6,832 nucleotides of DNA. Origin: an uncultured Saprospiraceae bacterium (lineage in GTDB: Bacteria > Bacteroidota > Bacteroidia > Chitinophagales > Saprospiraceae). The stretch lies in the NCBI GenBank assembly GCA_937942465.1, contig CALDEO010000196.1, positions 1-6,832 of the forward strand, given 5' to 3'. The notes under the pieces are model-generated. The model saw nothing but the letters and a program-made list of their open reading frames with translations, did not search any database and was not told where the DNA came from. Shown piece after piece: positions 1 through 6,708 of the stretch. Position 1 is the stretch's first letter, and every line of letters begins with the position of its first letter. A program made the translations under genes and the position numbers.

Positions 1-641
1 ACTCCTCCATAGATTAGATAAAGTATATTGGATTTTGAAATCCACTTTATGCAAGCATATAATGCAGCTAGTGAGAGTAGCAAGGTCATGATTTCGTCTC
101 TACCTTTGATATTGGCAACAGCCTCGGTATGTATCGGGTGACTTATGAATATCAACGTAGCTATAATCGCAATCATTCGCAATGACTGACTTGTTTTTTG
201 AGGATTGAGCAATCGATCCAATACCATAAACAATATGAATGCTAGTAGGCCGAATAGTAGAATATTGATAAAGTGTCCAGCCATTGGTTTATTACCGAAT
301 AACTCCCACTCAACTGCAAACATCACAGGGGTCAATGGTCTATAGCGACCACCAGAGACTAGATTGGCTTTTCCTTCTTTTTTGAAAAAACCAAAGAATG
401 TATCTTTTGTCAAGAGTCCTTTTATACCATCTACACCTTGCTGTGTATACATATTGTCGTAGATGACGATCGCATCATCTTGTGTATAGTCGTGATCAGT
501 TGTATTAGCATATAAAAGCACTGCGAATATTGGTAGAATAATCTTCCAAAATCCAGCCTTATTATAGAAAGACGGAGCCTCTACCGTAGGTGGTATTGAC
601 GGTGCAATAGGGACCTTATTTTTAATTTTCTTCTTTGACAA
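1..641 (-). CDS. TMTC/PMT-like GT-C membrane glycosyltransferase, N-terminal part (truncated by window edge)
   Basis: This frame reads leftward without a stop for 213 codons and runs off the window, so the C-terminus is missing. Visible marks of the GT-C fold are a first hydrophobic helix (about residues 31-45), an acidic loop with the Asp pair D55-D56 in QDDAIVIYDN, RPLTPVMFAVEWELFG (101-116), helices at about 123-141 and 154-167, then HPIHTEAVANIKGRDEI (168-184) and another helix (about 184-201). The HP-HTEAV-GR-D segment is typical of TMTC-like proteins, polytopic enzymes that move a sugar from a lipid-linked donor onto protein or lipid on the outer face of the inner membrane; many carry C-terminal TPRs. 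The acceptor cannot be told. An in-frame TAA lies four codons before a TTG that begins MSKKKIKNK, and the first in-frame ATG comes only after the acidic loop, so TTG is the best start. The family is fairly sure, the exact function is not. Confidence 0.75.
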   Translation of the reverse strand, partial: MSKKKIKNKVPIAPSIPPTVEAPSFYNKAGFWKIILPIFAVLLYANTTDHDYTQDDAIVIYDNMYTQQGVDGIKGLLTKDTFFGFFKKEGKANLVSGGRYRPLTPVMFAVEWELFGNKPMAGHFINILLFGLLAFILFMVLDRLLNPQKTSQSLRMIAIIATLIFISHPIHTEAVANIKGRDEIMTLLLSLAALYACIKWISKSNILYLIYGG

Positions 642-792
642 AGTATGATTTTAAATATTATCATTGAAGATAATATATATCATCGATATTCTAGAAATAT
701 AAAGACTATCTATCAGACTCGAGGCCTTAAAGGAACAAAGTGAAATGAAATTGTGTGATTTGAAATGTGGTAGATTTCCTACCAAAAAGAGC
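642..792. promoter_or_regulatory. AT-rich intergenic region, probable promoter of the glycosyltransferase gene
   Basis: This 151-base gap separates the kinase stop from the glycosyltransferase start. It holds three small inverted repeats: TGGTAG/CTACCA with a 5-base spacer (768-773 and 779-784), ATATTATC/GATAATAT with a 6-base spacer (655-662 and 669-676) and ATATC/GATAT with a 3-base spacer (677-681 and 685-689). The last two abut and lie just upstream of the TTG start, where an operator or 5' leader hairpin would be expected. The first lies 9 bases past the kinase stop but has no U-run after it on the minus strand, so it is only a weak terminator candidate. No clear -33/-7 pair was found. 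A promoter is inferred from gap length and base composition. Confidence 0.35.
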
Positions 793-1746
793 TTATGCCT
801 CTACTAGTACTGGCTCCTCTACTCCTACGATCATCTCTGAGTAAGGGAGTATTGTAGTGTACCCTTTACCTTCAAAGTAGCTGCGAGTTTCTTGCTCTGA
901 CTTAGTTGATGATGCTAATATGAAGTCACCTCCCCATGCTCCTAGAGACTTCATCGATCCCCAGTAATCAGAGAAAAGTTTGTCTTTAACAGTCTCGTAA
1001 TTGAGTGCTTTAGCCAGTGTCTCTTCATGCATTGTTATGAGTTCGTCAAACTGCTTGAGACTCGTTGCATTGATGATCTTATCAGTGATCTCAGTAAGTG
1101 CTTTGGCTAGGGTCTTCTTAGCTTTTACTTTTTTACTGTAGTATATGATTGCTTCATCGCTTTTCTGCTTCTGACCGAGATGTACAAAATATAGATTGTT
1201 ACTATATTTTGGAGTCCAGTCTATCTGCGTATAACTTACGGAGTCATTAGCAATCTGGTAGATAAGTGCTTTTTCTGCACCTGCACAAGCTACATCATAG
1301 CCAGATCCATTACTGCACCTGAATGCTAACATCAGTGGATTGACATCTGCCCAAGCTGCTACTAGATGTATCAGTGTTGAACTAGAACCTAAGCCCCAAT
1401 CTAGCGGAAACTCCAACTGAGTCTCTACTTTAAAGCCATTCCACTTAGATAAAAATTCAGAATTTAAACGAACTGCATTCTTCAATACCTTTTTAAGACG
1501 CTTAGATATTTCTTCGTCAGTAGTCTTAATAGGAGAAAAATCAAATAATGAAATCGTTGATCTAAACCAGCTTTCGCCATTGGAGTCGAGCGACTCCCAT
1601 ATTAAATCTGAACCACGATTTTTCTTAACCGTCATACGTTGGCCAAACCGCGTAGGTATGGCTAGAGCTTTCGCTCCGTCCAATACTGCATACTCACTAG
1701 TGAGTAACAGTTTTCCTCGGCCGTAATGATGATTTATAGTTGCCAT
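793..1746 (-). CDS. GYDIA-family GHMP kinase (mevalonate or phosphomevalonate kinase candidate)
   Basis: This 317-residue protein has the three GHMP kinase motifs in order. Motif 1 is GRGKLLLTSEYAVLDG (9-24). The glycine-rich ATP loop is DWGLGSSST (116-124). The C-terminal motif is KSLGAWGGDFILAS (266-279). Between the last two lies GSGYDVA (147-153), the signature that names the GYDIA family; D151 is in the position of the catalytic Asp of mevalonate kinases. GHMP kinases transfer the ATP gamma-phosphate to a small alcohol or phosphate in the cytosol. Its place directly downstream of HMG-CoA reductase and IPP isomerase argues for mevalonate or phosphomevalonate as substrate, but the sequence does not say which. 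Odd points are Ser17 where relatives usually have Gly in the TGEY part of motif 1, and Arg10 before GK where many GHMP kinases have Pro. The ATG start fits because motif 1 begins at residue 9. Family call firm, substrate inferred. Confidence 0.88.
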   Translation of the reverse strand: MATINHHYGRGKLLLTSEYAVLDGAKALAIPTRFGQRMTVKKNRGSDLIWESLDSNGESWFRSTISLFDFSPIKTTDEEISKRLKKVLKNAVRLNSEFLSKWNGFKVETQLEFPLDWGLGSSSTLIHLVAAWADVNPLMLAFRCSNGSGYDVACAGAEKALIYQIANDSVSYTQIDWTPKYSNNLYFVHLGQKQKSDEAIIYYSKKVKAKKTLAKALTEITDKIINATSLKQFDELITMHEETLAKALNYETVKDKLFSDYWGSMKSLGAWGGDFILASSTKSEQETRSYFEGKGYTTILPYSEMIVGVEEPVLVEA

Positions 1747-1844
1747 TCAGTTTTTCTAGCCACAAAACTAAAAGTTTATTTATAATATACATTAAAAATG
1801 TACTAATATGTTTTATTTCAATGTGTTAAATGTTTTGAACTTTA
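1747..1844 (-). promoter_or_regulatory. Intergenic region with possible internal promoter for the GHMP kinase
   Basis: The 98 bases between the reductase stop and the kinase start are strongly AT-rich. On the minus strand a TTG (1821-1819) is followed 16 bases later by TACATTTT (1802-1795), close to the Bacteroidota -7 consensus TAnnTTTG, although the spacing is shorter than the usual 19 or so. Two short perfect inverted repeats are present, TACATT/AATGTA (1788-1802) and AAACT/AGTTT (1765-1777), each with an AAA spacer. Neither resembles a strong terminator. Read-through from mvaA together with a weak internal promoter is plausible; both are inferences. Confidence 0.3.
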
Positions 1845-3167
1845 TTATTTTCTGCTCTTTGATATAAAATCTCTGACAGCATTAAAGCTCACAACTTTAT
1901 CAGCAAAGTAGGTCAGTGCATTCGTTTTTTCATCTGTATTCGCGTCAAGCGTCGCAAGTATATTCTGCAAGTGCATTTTCATATGTCCTTGTTGGATTCC
2001 CGTTGTTACAAGCGATTTTACGGCAGCAAAGTTTTGTGCTAGTCCGGTAACAGCAATAATAGACATAAGCTTTTGTGCTGATGGGCTACCTAGCAACTCT
2101 AGTGATCTCTTGGCTATTGGGTGCAACTTAGTCAGTCCTCCTACAGTACCTACTGCAAGTGGGATATCAAGCCAAAACTTAAATATACCATCTGTGATGC
2201 TACAATGAGACAGGCTACTATATTGACCACTACGGCTTGCATATGCATGACCACAAGCCTCTATCGCTCGGAAGTCATTGCCAGTAGCGAGTACGATCGC
2301 ATCGATCCCGTTGAAGATCCCTTTGTTATGAGTTGTAGCCCGATAAGGGTCTATCTCAGCTATTTTTATTGCTGTCGCAAATTTCTCAGCAAATTCATTA
2401 GCGCTAAGCTTTGATGCTCCGAAGTTTCCTAAATCGGCTATTGGACATTCTACCCGAGCCCTCACAATACAGTTGGGTGTATAGTTGGATAAGATAGACA
2501 TTACGATCTCCGCTTGGTCATGTTCCCAGTCGGCTGTATATTCTTTTAGTGTTACCGCAAATTGTTCTAGGACGGAGTTGATAAAGTTGGCTCCCATAGA
2601 GTCGCAAGTCTCAAATGTCGACCTGATCTGATATAAGTTATCTTCTTTATCGGTGAGGTTGATGAGGTCTATTTTTAATATGCCACCACCACGTGCTTCC
2701 ATATTCTTGGTGATCGCAGCAGTATCTCTTCTTAGTACTTTTTTGATTTCGTCAAATTGTTTTTCGAGTTCGACGATATCTCCGCTCCACTTAAAAAATA
2801 CTTGGCCTATCTTTTCGGTACCTATTATTTCTGTTTTGAATCCACCTCTACCCATCCAGAACTTGGCTGCACTAGATGCTGCGGCTACTACAGAGCTTTC
2901 CTCTATCACCATCGGTATGACCATCGCCTCTCCGTCAATGATAAAGTTGGGTGCCACACCGAATGGCATATAAAAGTTACTGATCGTATTCTCACTGAAC
3001 CCGTCAAGTATCTCTTGTTGCTTATCGTCATTATGCCAGTAGCTGACCAGCTCCTTCATTACATTTTCAGGATCTTTGAAAAAATTCTCAACGATCCACT
3101 TGATTTTCCGTCTTTTAGAAAGCTTAGAAAATCCAGTTATAGTCTTATTGGTATTCATATCGCTCAT
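1845..3167 (-). CDS. mvaA: Class II hydroxymethylglutaryl-CoA reductase
   Basis: This 440-residue protein matches the bacterial class II HMG-CoA reductases (the Pseudomonas mevalonii enzyme has 428 residues). They interconvert HMG-CoA and mevalonate with NAD(P)H in the cytosol. Landmarks in order are EESSVVAAAS (89-98) with the catalytic Glu, the cofactor-binding CDSMGANFIN (188-197), THNKGIFNGID (279-289) with catalytic Lys282, GND (296-298) with Asp298 exactly 16 residues later as in the P. mevalonii enzyme, and GIQQGHMKMH (390-399) with catalytic His395. All four catalytic positions are kept, so the enzyme should be active. Databases often label this class degradative; next to an IPP isomerase and a GHMP kinase a biosynthetic role in isoprenoid supply is far more likely. 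The start is 5 bases after the fni stop, suggesting translational coupling. An AAGGA lies 2 bases before the first ATG and 11 before the ATG at codon 4, so initiation at residue 4 is possible. Confidence 0.96.
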   Translation of the reverse strand: MSDMNTNKTITGFSKLSKRRKIKWIVENFFKDPENVMKELVSYWHNDDKQQEILDGFSENTISNFYMPFGVAPNFIIDGEAMVIPMVIEESSVVAAASSAAKFWMGRGGFKTEIIGTEKIGQVFFKWSGDIVELEKQFDEIKKVLRRDTAAITKNMEARGGGILKIDLINLTDKEDNLYQIRSTFETCDSMGANFINSVLEQFAVTLKEYTADWEHDQAEIVMSILSNYTPNCIVRARVECPIADLGNFGASKLSANEFAEKFATAIKIAEIDPYRATTHNKGIFNGIDAIVLATGNDFRAIEACGHAYASRSGQYSSLSHCSITDGIFKFWLDIPLAVGTVGGLTKLHPIAKRSLELLGSPSAQKLMSIIAVTGLAQNFAAVKSLVTTGIQQGHMKMHLQNILATLDANTDEKTNALTYFADKVVSFNAVRDFISKSRK

Positions 3168-3172
3168 ATTCC

Positions 3173-4276
3173 TTATCTTCTGATCGTCAGCATAGCATGA
3201 GCTAATTGAAGTCCTTTGATTTGTGATTGTACGTATTGTCTCAGTGATTCATAGTCACCACGGGCATGCTTCAAGAATGGTGATGCTTGACCGAAGATCG
3301 CATTAGCATTGATATTATTGGTATGATAGTATCCGTCTAGAAAATTCTTGACTCCTCCAGATACAATCACTTGATCGCATTGTATATTGTCGCCTAGATC
3401 TGCAGCCACACTGTTATATAACTGCGTCATGTCTGCTGCACTATGTCCGAGCATAGCTACTGAGCCATATAGTTGCTGTTGTCTATCGCTAGATCTGAGC
3501 AACTCGAGCTGTGCAAAGTTGGTCCCACCATGTGCTGCAAACTCTATGGCGTCTATAGGGAGTTGCATCAATGCTTTAAGAGATTGTGGTCCCATACCTT
3601 GTCCTACTTCCTTTACTATTATGGATATATCCAGTTTTTCTAGGACTTTCGTAATAGTCTCAACAGGAGGGTATTTAATGAAGTCCCCTTCAGGTTGTAG
3701 CCACTCTTGTAGTGGGTTGATGTGTATCATGAGTCCATCTGCCTCAAGTTTGACCAGTAGCTCTGTGATGAGATGTAGCTCGTTGTTATCTATGAGTTGT
3801 TCTACTTGAGCAATACCAAGATTAGCGTATAACGGCTGGTCGGGCATGTGTTTTTTGACAGCGAAGTCATTAAGGTATTCATTGCTTTTGAGTAGTGATC
3901 TACAAGATCCTAGACCCATTCCCATTCCGTATTCTCCGCAGGCTTTCGCCAAATTTTTGTTGATGATCTTGGCAAGTGCCGTACCTCCAGTCATACTTGA
4001 TACCCATATCGGCGTACGCATATGATATCCAGCAAAAGTATTAGATATATCAAAATCCGCCGTCGGGTGACCTGCTAATACTGGTTCGTAATAAAATCGT
4101 GAATCTACGAGACTCTCAGCTACATGGGACTCGAAAGCAAGATTGATATGATCTTTTTTTCGATCCGATGCGGTAGGGTCATCATCGATAATATTATTTT
4201 GTGGCTTATTTTTTGACACTATATTCGTTGTTTGTAAAACAGTTATTTCGGTTTCTTTCGCAATTATAGCTAACAT
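3173..4276 (-). CDS. fni: Type 2 isopentenyl-diphosphate delta-isomerase
   Basis: This is an FMN- and NAD(P)H-dependent cytosolic isomerase that interconverts IPP and DMAPP, the two five-carbon isoprenoid units. Family motifs appear in order in a TIM-barrel protein of 367 residues: DRKKDHI (38-44) for substrate binding, SSMTGG (93-98), the Mg-binding HINPLQE (185-191, with N187, Q190 and E191), KEVGQG (223-228), HGGTNFAQLE (249-258) and the FMN-phosphate-binding SGGV (306-309). No key residue is missing. It is unrelated to the type 1 Idi enzyme. It is the first gene of the minus-strand mevalonate cluster and is followed 5 bases later by mvaA. About 37 residues precede DRKKDHI, longer than in many relatives, where this motif lies nearer the start. 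There is no other in-frame ATG before residue 86, so 4276 is kept, but a non-ATG start within the first 30 codons cannot be excluded. Confidence 0.96.
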   Translation of the reverse strand: MLAIIAKETEITVLQTTNIVSKNKPQNNIIDDDPTASDRKKDHINLAFESHVAESLVDSRFYYEPVLAGHPTADFDISNTFAGYHMRTPIWVSSMTGGTALAKIINKNLAKACGEYGMGMGLGSCRSLLKSNEYLNDFAVKKHMPDQPLYANLGIAQVEQLIDNNELHLITELLVKLEADGLMIHINPLQEWLQPEGDFIKYPPVETITKVLEKLDISIIVKEVGQGMGPQSLKALMQLPIDAIEFAAHGGTNFAQLELLRSSDRQQQLYGSVAMLGHSAADMTQLYNSVAADLGDNIQCDQVIVSGGVKNFLDGYYHTNNINANAIFGQASPFLKHARGDYESLRQYVQSQIKGLQLAHAMLTIRR

Positions 4277-4342
4277 TCATACTTATAAATAGTTGAAAGA
4301 CGTTTTTCTGTCATATTTATTTAGGATAAAAAGTCTCGTATT
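4277..4342. promoter_or_regulatory. Divergent promoter region between fni and the TPR gene
   Basis: The 66 bases between two divergent starts must hold promoters for both directions unless these lie inside the genes. On the plus strand, TTG at 4293-4295 is followed 18 bases later by TATTTATT (4314-4321), a loose match to the Bacteroidota TTTG / TAnnTTTG pair, 21 bases before the TPR ATG. Toward fni only AT-rich sequence such as TATTTATA is seen, without a matching upstream element. The promoter assignment is inference from layout and a weak motif match. Confidence 0.4.
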
Positions 4343-5473
4343 ATGAAAAAACTAATTTTTCTCTCTCTAGCGTTTTGTATTTTTCAAAGCACCACTTCAT
4401 TTGCGCAAGCTAATAATGAGGCTTATGAATTCTTCAATGCTGCCATTGTATCGTTTAAGTCCAAAGACTATCAAGATGCACTCTTACAATATACGAATGC
4501 TATCCGTGTGAAACCAGACTACATGAAGGCATACTACAATCGTGGTAATGTAAACCTCAATCTTAAGAACTACGAAAATGCCATAAAAGATTTTAATTCT
4601 GCAATAAAAATCGATCCTACATTTGCGAAAGCACATCTCTATAAAGGATATGCATTGCTACAAAAGAAGGCATATGAGCCAGCGGTTATCAGTTTTACTA
4701 AAGCTATAAAACAAGACCCTGAACTCAGCAAGGCATACCTAAATAGGGGTACATCTCAGATGAAGTTAAAAAATTATGACATTGCGATTAAGGATTTTAC
4801 GACGACGATCAATAAAGGTGGTGCTAGCTATAATGCGTACTACAATAGAGCGATCTGTTATAATAAGCAAAAGAACTATGAAGGTGCTGTACAAGATTTT
4901 TCGTACTGTATCAACGATAAGCCAAAGAAAGTTAATGCCTATAAAAGTAGAGGTAAAGCATATCTCAAAATGGAACGATACGAAGATGCCGTAAGTGATT
5001 TTACAATGAGTATCAAAAAGAAACCATCGGATGGTGAGTTATACTATTATAGAGGATATGCCAAGTTGATCTCAGAAGATGTATCGGGTGCCAATACCGA
5101 CTTTGCAATGGCTGTAGAATTGAAGCCAACGCATAAGCCGTCTATCCAGAATAAAGCAATCTGTAGTTTTAAATTGAAGAAATATGATGAAGCGATCATT
5201 GACTACACTAATCTAATAAAAGTGCAGCCAAGCGAACCAGGCAATTATGTAAATAGAGGTATCGCCAAATTGCAGACTAAAAATTATAAGCAAGCGATTA
5301 ATGATTTTGATCAAGCAATAGATCTTAATGAGAAGTTTGCAGAGGCATATTATAATAGAGCTAATGCCTACTCACAAGTTGAGAATAGCACTGGAGCCTG
5401 TAAAGATATGAAGTTAGCAGCGAGATATGGTTATAAGCCAGCTATGGGTTATATCAATGACTTGTGTAATTAG
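4343..5473 (+). CDS. Secreted tetratricopeptide-repeat protein
   Basis: The 376-residue product starts with a Sec signal peptide: MKK, a hydrophobic core (about 4-14) and a likely cleavage site after TSFA (residue 21). It should therefore act in the periplasm or at the cell surface. The rest is about ten tandem 34-residue TPR units from residue 25 to about 366, with recurring features such as AYYNRG, KNYENAIKDF and AIKIDP. The last unit is degenerate and ends in GACKDMKLAARYGYKPAMGY and a final Cys (C353 and C375), a tail common in secreted Bacteroidota TPR proteins; the two cysteines could pair in an oxidising compartment. TPR arrays bind proteins or peptides and no catalytic domain is present, so the specific role is unknown. 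It is transcribed divergently from fni, with no obvious functional link. Its last 34 codons are repeated at 6706-6807. ATG at 4343 is supported by the signal peptide beginning directly there. Confidence 0.9.
   Translation: MKKLIFLSLAFCIFQSTTSFAQANNEAYEFFNAAIVSFKSKDYQDALLQYTNAIRVKPDYMKAYYNRGNVNLNLKNYENAIKDFNSAIKIDPTFAKAHLYKGYALLQKKAYEPAVISFTKAIKQDPELSKAYLNRGTSQMKLKNYDIAIKDFTTTINKGGASYNAYYNRAICYNKQKNYEGAVQDFSYCINDKPKKVNAYKSRGKAYLKMERYEDAVSDFTMSIKKKPSDGELYYYRGYAKLISEDVSGANTDFAMAVELKPTHKPSIQNKAICSFKLKKYDEAIIDYTNLIKVQPSEPGNYVNRGIAKLQTKNYKQAINDFDQAIDLNEKFAEAYYNRANAYSQVENSTGACKDMKLAARYGYKPAMGYINDLCN
5372..5473 (+). repeat. Direct repeat copy 1 (3' end of the TPR gene)
   Basis: These last 34 codons of the TPR gene align without gaps to 6706-6807, with 87 of 102 bases identical. 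The final 24 codons, stop included, match at 67 of 72 bases. Similarity may continue past the stop: 5491-5511 resembles 6808-6828 (both begin GTATAGTT and continue with a TT-rich then GC-A-rich stretch), but this part is short and needs a gap. The two copies bracket the hairpin spacer and the DUF3179 gene, 1,334 bases apart. Confidence 0.85.
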
Positions 5474-5699
5474 GTATGATTGTTTTTAACGTATAGTTGT
5501 TTGCGAAAAGCTCTCCTATAAGGCGAATGTAATATCAAGACTCTGTCCTGATTGCGGTATCGGATTGTTTGCATTCAGGGCGGGAGCCCTTGTATCACCT
5601 GTGTATCAGGCTGGAAGCCTTCACCAACAACGTGATGTATAGCCTACCTAGACTAGTATCTGTATAAACTAATCACCATCCATTAAAATAGAAAAAACA
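5474..5699 (+). other. Intergenic spacer before the DUF3179 gene
   Basis: This 226-base stretch has no coding potential that I can support; the frame of the DUF3179 gene is closed by a TAA a few codons upstream of its ATG. It holds the two hairpin repeats described separately and must also carry the DUF3179 promoter unless that gene is read through from the TPR gene. The bases just before the ATG are A-rich (AAAAAACA), as is common for translation starts in this phylum. No convincing -33/-7 promoter pair was found. Confidence 0.4.
5576..5621. repeat. Pair of similar hairpin repeats, REP-like
   Basis: Two perfect 5-bp stem-loops lie 31 bases apart in the same orientation: AGGGC-GGGA-GCCCT (5577-5590) and AGGCT-GGA-AGCCT (5608-5620). 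Both are preceded by C and followed by T, and the bases before each also match in part (GCATTC and GTATC). The stems differ by changes that keep pairing, as expected if the folded form matters. They look like short GC-rich intergenic repeats of the REP type. They could help end TPR transcription, but neither is followed by a T-run. No REP-associated transposase is in the window. Confidence 0.55.
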
Positions 5700-6668
5700 A
5701 TGCAAATGGAAAGATTAAAAAACAAGCAACTTGGTTCGGTCTTTAAGCCTCTCTATGCAAATGAATACATTAAAATAAAAGAAATACATAAGAGTGGAGC
5801 TTTGAAAGAAGATTCCGAATTAATTGTCTTTGAAATAGATTCTAATCAGTTGGCGTTTTCAAAGCATAGGATGGCATTTCATCATATTGCCCAAGGATAT
5901 GTTAATGAGTCGCCGTACATGGTAACCTTTTGTGTTATTTGTAACTCTGGCATGATAATGAACCCAGTTGTAAATAATAGAATGCTTCATTTCTATATTG
6001 CAGGAGCATATAACGGAATGTTACTTATGGCTGATAAAGAAACAGAATCATATTGGGACCACATCACAGGAGAATGTATCACAGGAAAACTTAAAGGGCA
6101 TCAACTTGAAATTCTACACTCCCATCAGATATTAACCCTTAAAGAAGTTATTGAGCAATATCCAGATTGCTTATACGGTAAAGAAAAAATGAATTTCATA
6201 CAAAAGTTATTTGCAAAATTCGCAAACTGGAAGGCGAATACTAATGGCAAAGGATTTTTGCCACCTGGTTTTAAAGATTCACTACCAATAACTATTGATA
6301 GCAGATTACCTGAAATGGAAATGGGTTTAGGTATTTGGGAAGGTAAAACTGCCAAATTTTATTCTTTTAAAATGATTAAAGAAAACGGCAATTATCTATT
6401 TGATAAGTTGAATGGTAAAAATTTATTAATCTACGTTTCTCCGTCAACTTATACTCCTTCTGCAATATTCCTTCAAGAAATAGATGATGCCTCATTTAGT
6501 GGAGATAAACTCTTCTTCGCTAATGGAAAATATATAACTGCAGGAAACCTGTACTCTTCTAAAAAAGAGAAAATTGATATTGATAAGCCAAATCAAATAT
6601 TTTTAAGGTGGTACGGATTTGTTACAACATTTCCAAATTGCAAAATAAAAACGGATGCTGATAAATGA
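5700..6668 (+). CDS. DUF3179 domain-containing protein
   Basis: The 322-residue protein matches the DUF3179 family, whose biochemical function is unknown. Conserved blocks in order are FSKHRMAFHHIAQGYVNESP (53-72), the family's AYP-x-H-like region; VTFCVICNSG (75-84) with the CxxC pair C78 and C81; GAYNGMLLMADKETESYWDH (102-121); GECITGKLKG (124-133); and SHQILTLKEVIEQYP (141-155). Some relatives carry selenocysteine at the CxxC site; here both positions are Cys, with no in-frame TGA before the terminal stop. Many members begin with a signal peptide or membrane helices, but this one starts MQMERLKNKQ with no hydrophobic stretch and an in-frame TAA lies just upstream, so it is either cytosolic or shortened. 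A second ATG at 5706 is an equally plausible start. GC is about 32 percent, lower than the rest of the window, hinting at a separate origin. It lies between the TPR gene and a stray copy of that gene's 3' end. Confidence 0.8.
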   Translation: MQMERLKNKQLGSVFKPLYANEYIKIKEIHKSGALKEDSELIVFEIDSNQLAFSKHRMAFHHIAQGYVNESPYMVTFCVICNSGMIMNPVVNNRMLHFYIAGAYNGMLLMADKETESYWDHITGECITGKLKGHQLEILHSHQILTLKEVIEQYPDCLYGKEKMNFIQKLFAKFANWKANTNGKGFLPPGFKDSLPITIDSRLPEMEMGLGIWEGKTAKFYSFKMIKENGNYLFDKLNGKNLLIYVSPSTYTPSAIFLQEIDDASFSGDKLFFANGKYITAGNLYSSKKEKIDIDKPNQIFLRWYGFVTTFPNCKIKTDADK

Positions 6669-6708
6669 CATGACGATCCAGCTTCAATCATCAGTACACT
6701 GCATGTCA
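6666..6708. repeat. Inverted repeat spanning the DUF3179 stop and the edge of the TPR-tail copy
   Basis: TGACATG (6666-6672, beginning with the stop codon TGA) is matched by its exact complement CATGTCA (6702-6708), with 29 bases between. The right arm ends on the first codon of recognisable TPR-tail homology. The stem is too short and the loop too long for a standard intrinsic terminator, and there is no T-run. It may be chance or a trace of the junction. Confidence 0.25.

Noticed and set aside
768..784. TGGTAG/CTACCA hairpin after the GHMP kinase as an intrinsic terminator
   Set aside because: The stem is only 6 bp and is not followed by a U-run in the direction of transcription; it is kept only as a note in the intergenic entry.
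2121..3200. Overlapping open frames on the plus strand opposite mvaA
   Set aside because: They are antisense to a reductase with all catalytic residues in place; the translations are Ser/Ile-rich without family motifs and follow from the codon use of the real gene.
3387..3809. A 140-codon plus-strand open frame opposite fni
   Set aside because: It is a Ser/Cys-rich antisense shadow of the isomerase with no recognisable domain.
4776..4994. A 72-codon plus-strand frame inside the TPR gene
   Set aside because: It is out of frame within clear TPR repeats, and its Arg/Lys/Ile-rich product has no motif.
5576..5621. The two hairpin repeats as a CRISPR array
   Set aside because: Only two imperfect units of about 14 bases occur, the interval is far too short for repeat plus spacer, and no cas gene is present.
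6125..6355. A 76-codon minus-strand frame inside the DUF3179 gene
   Set aside because: It is antisense to conserved DUF3179 sequence and has no motif or start context.
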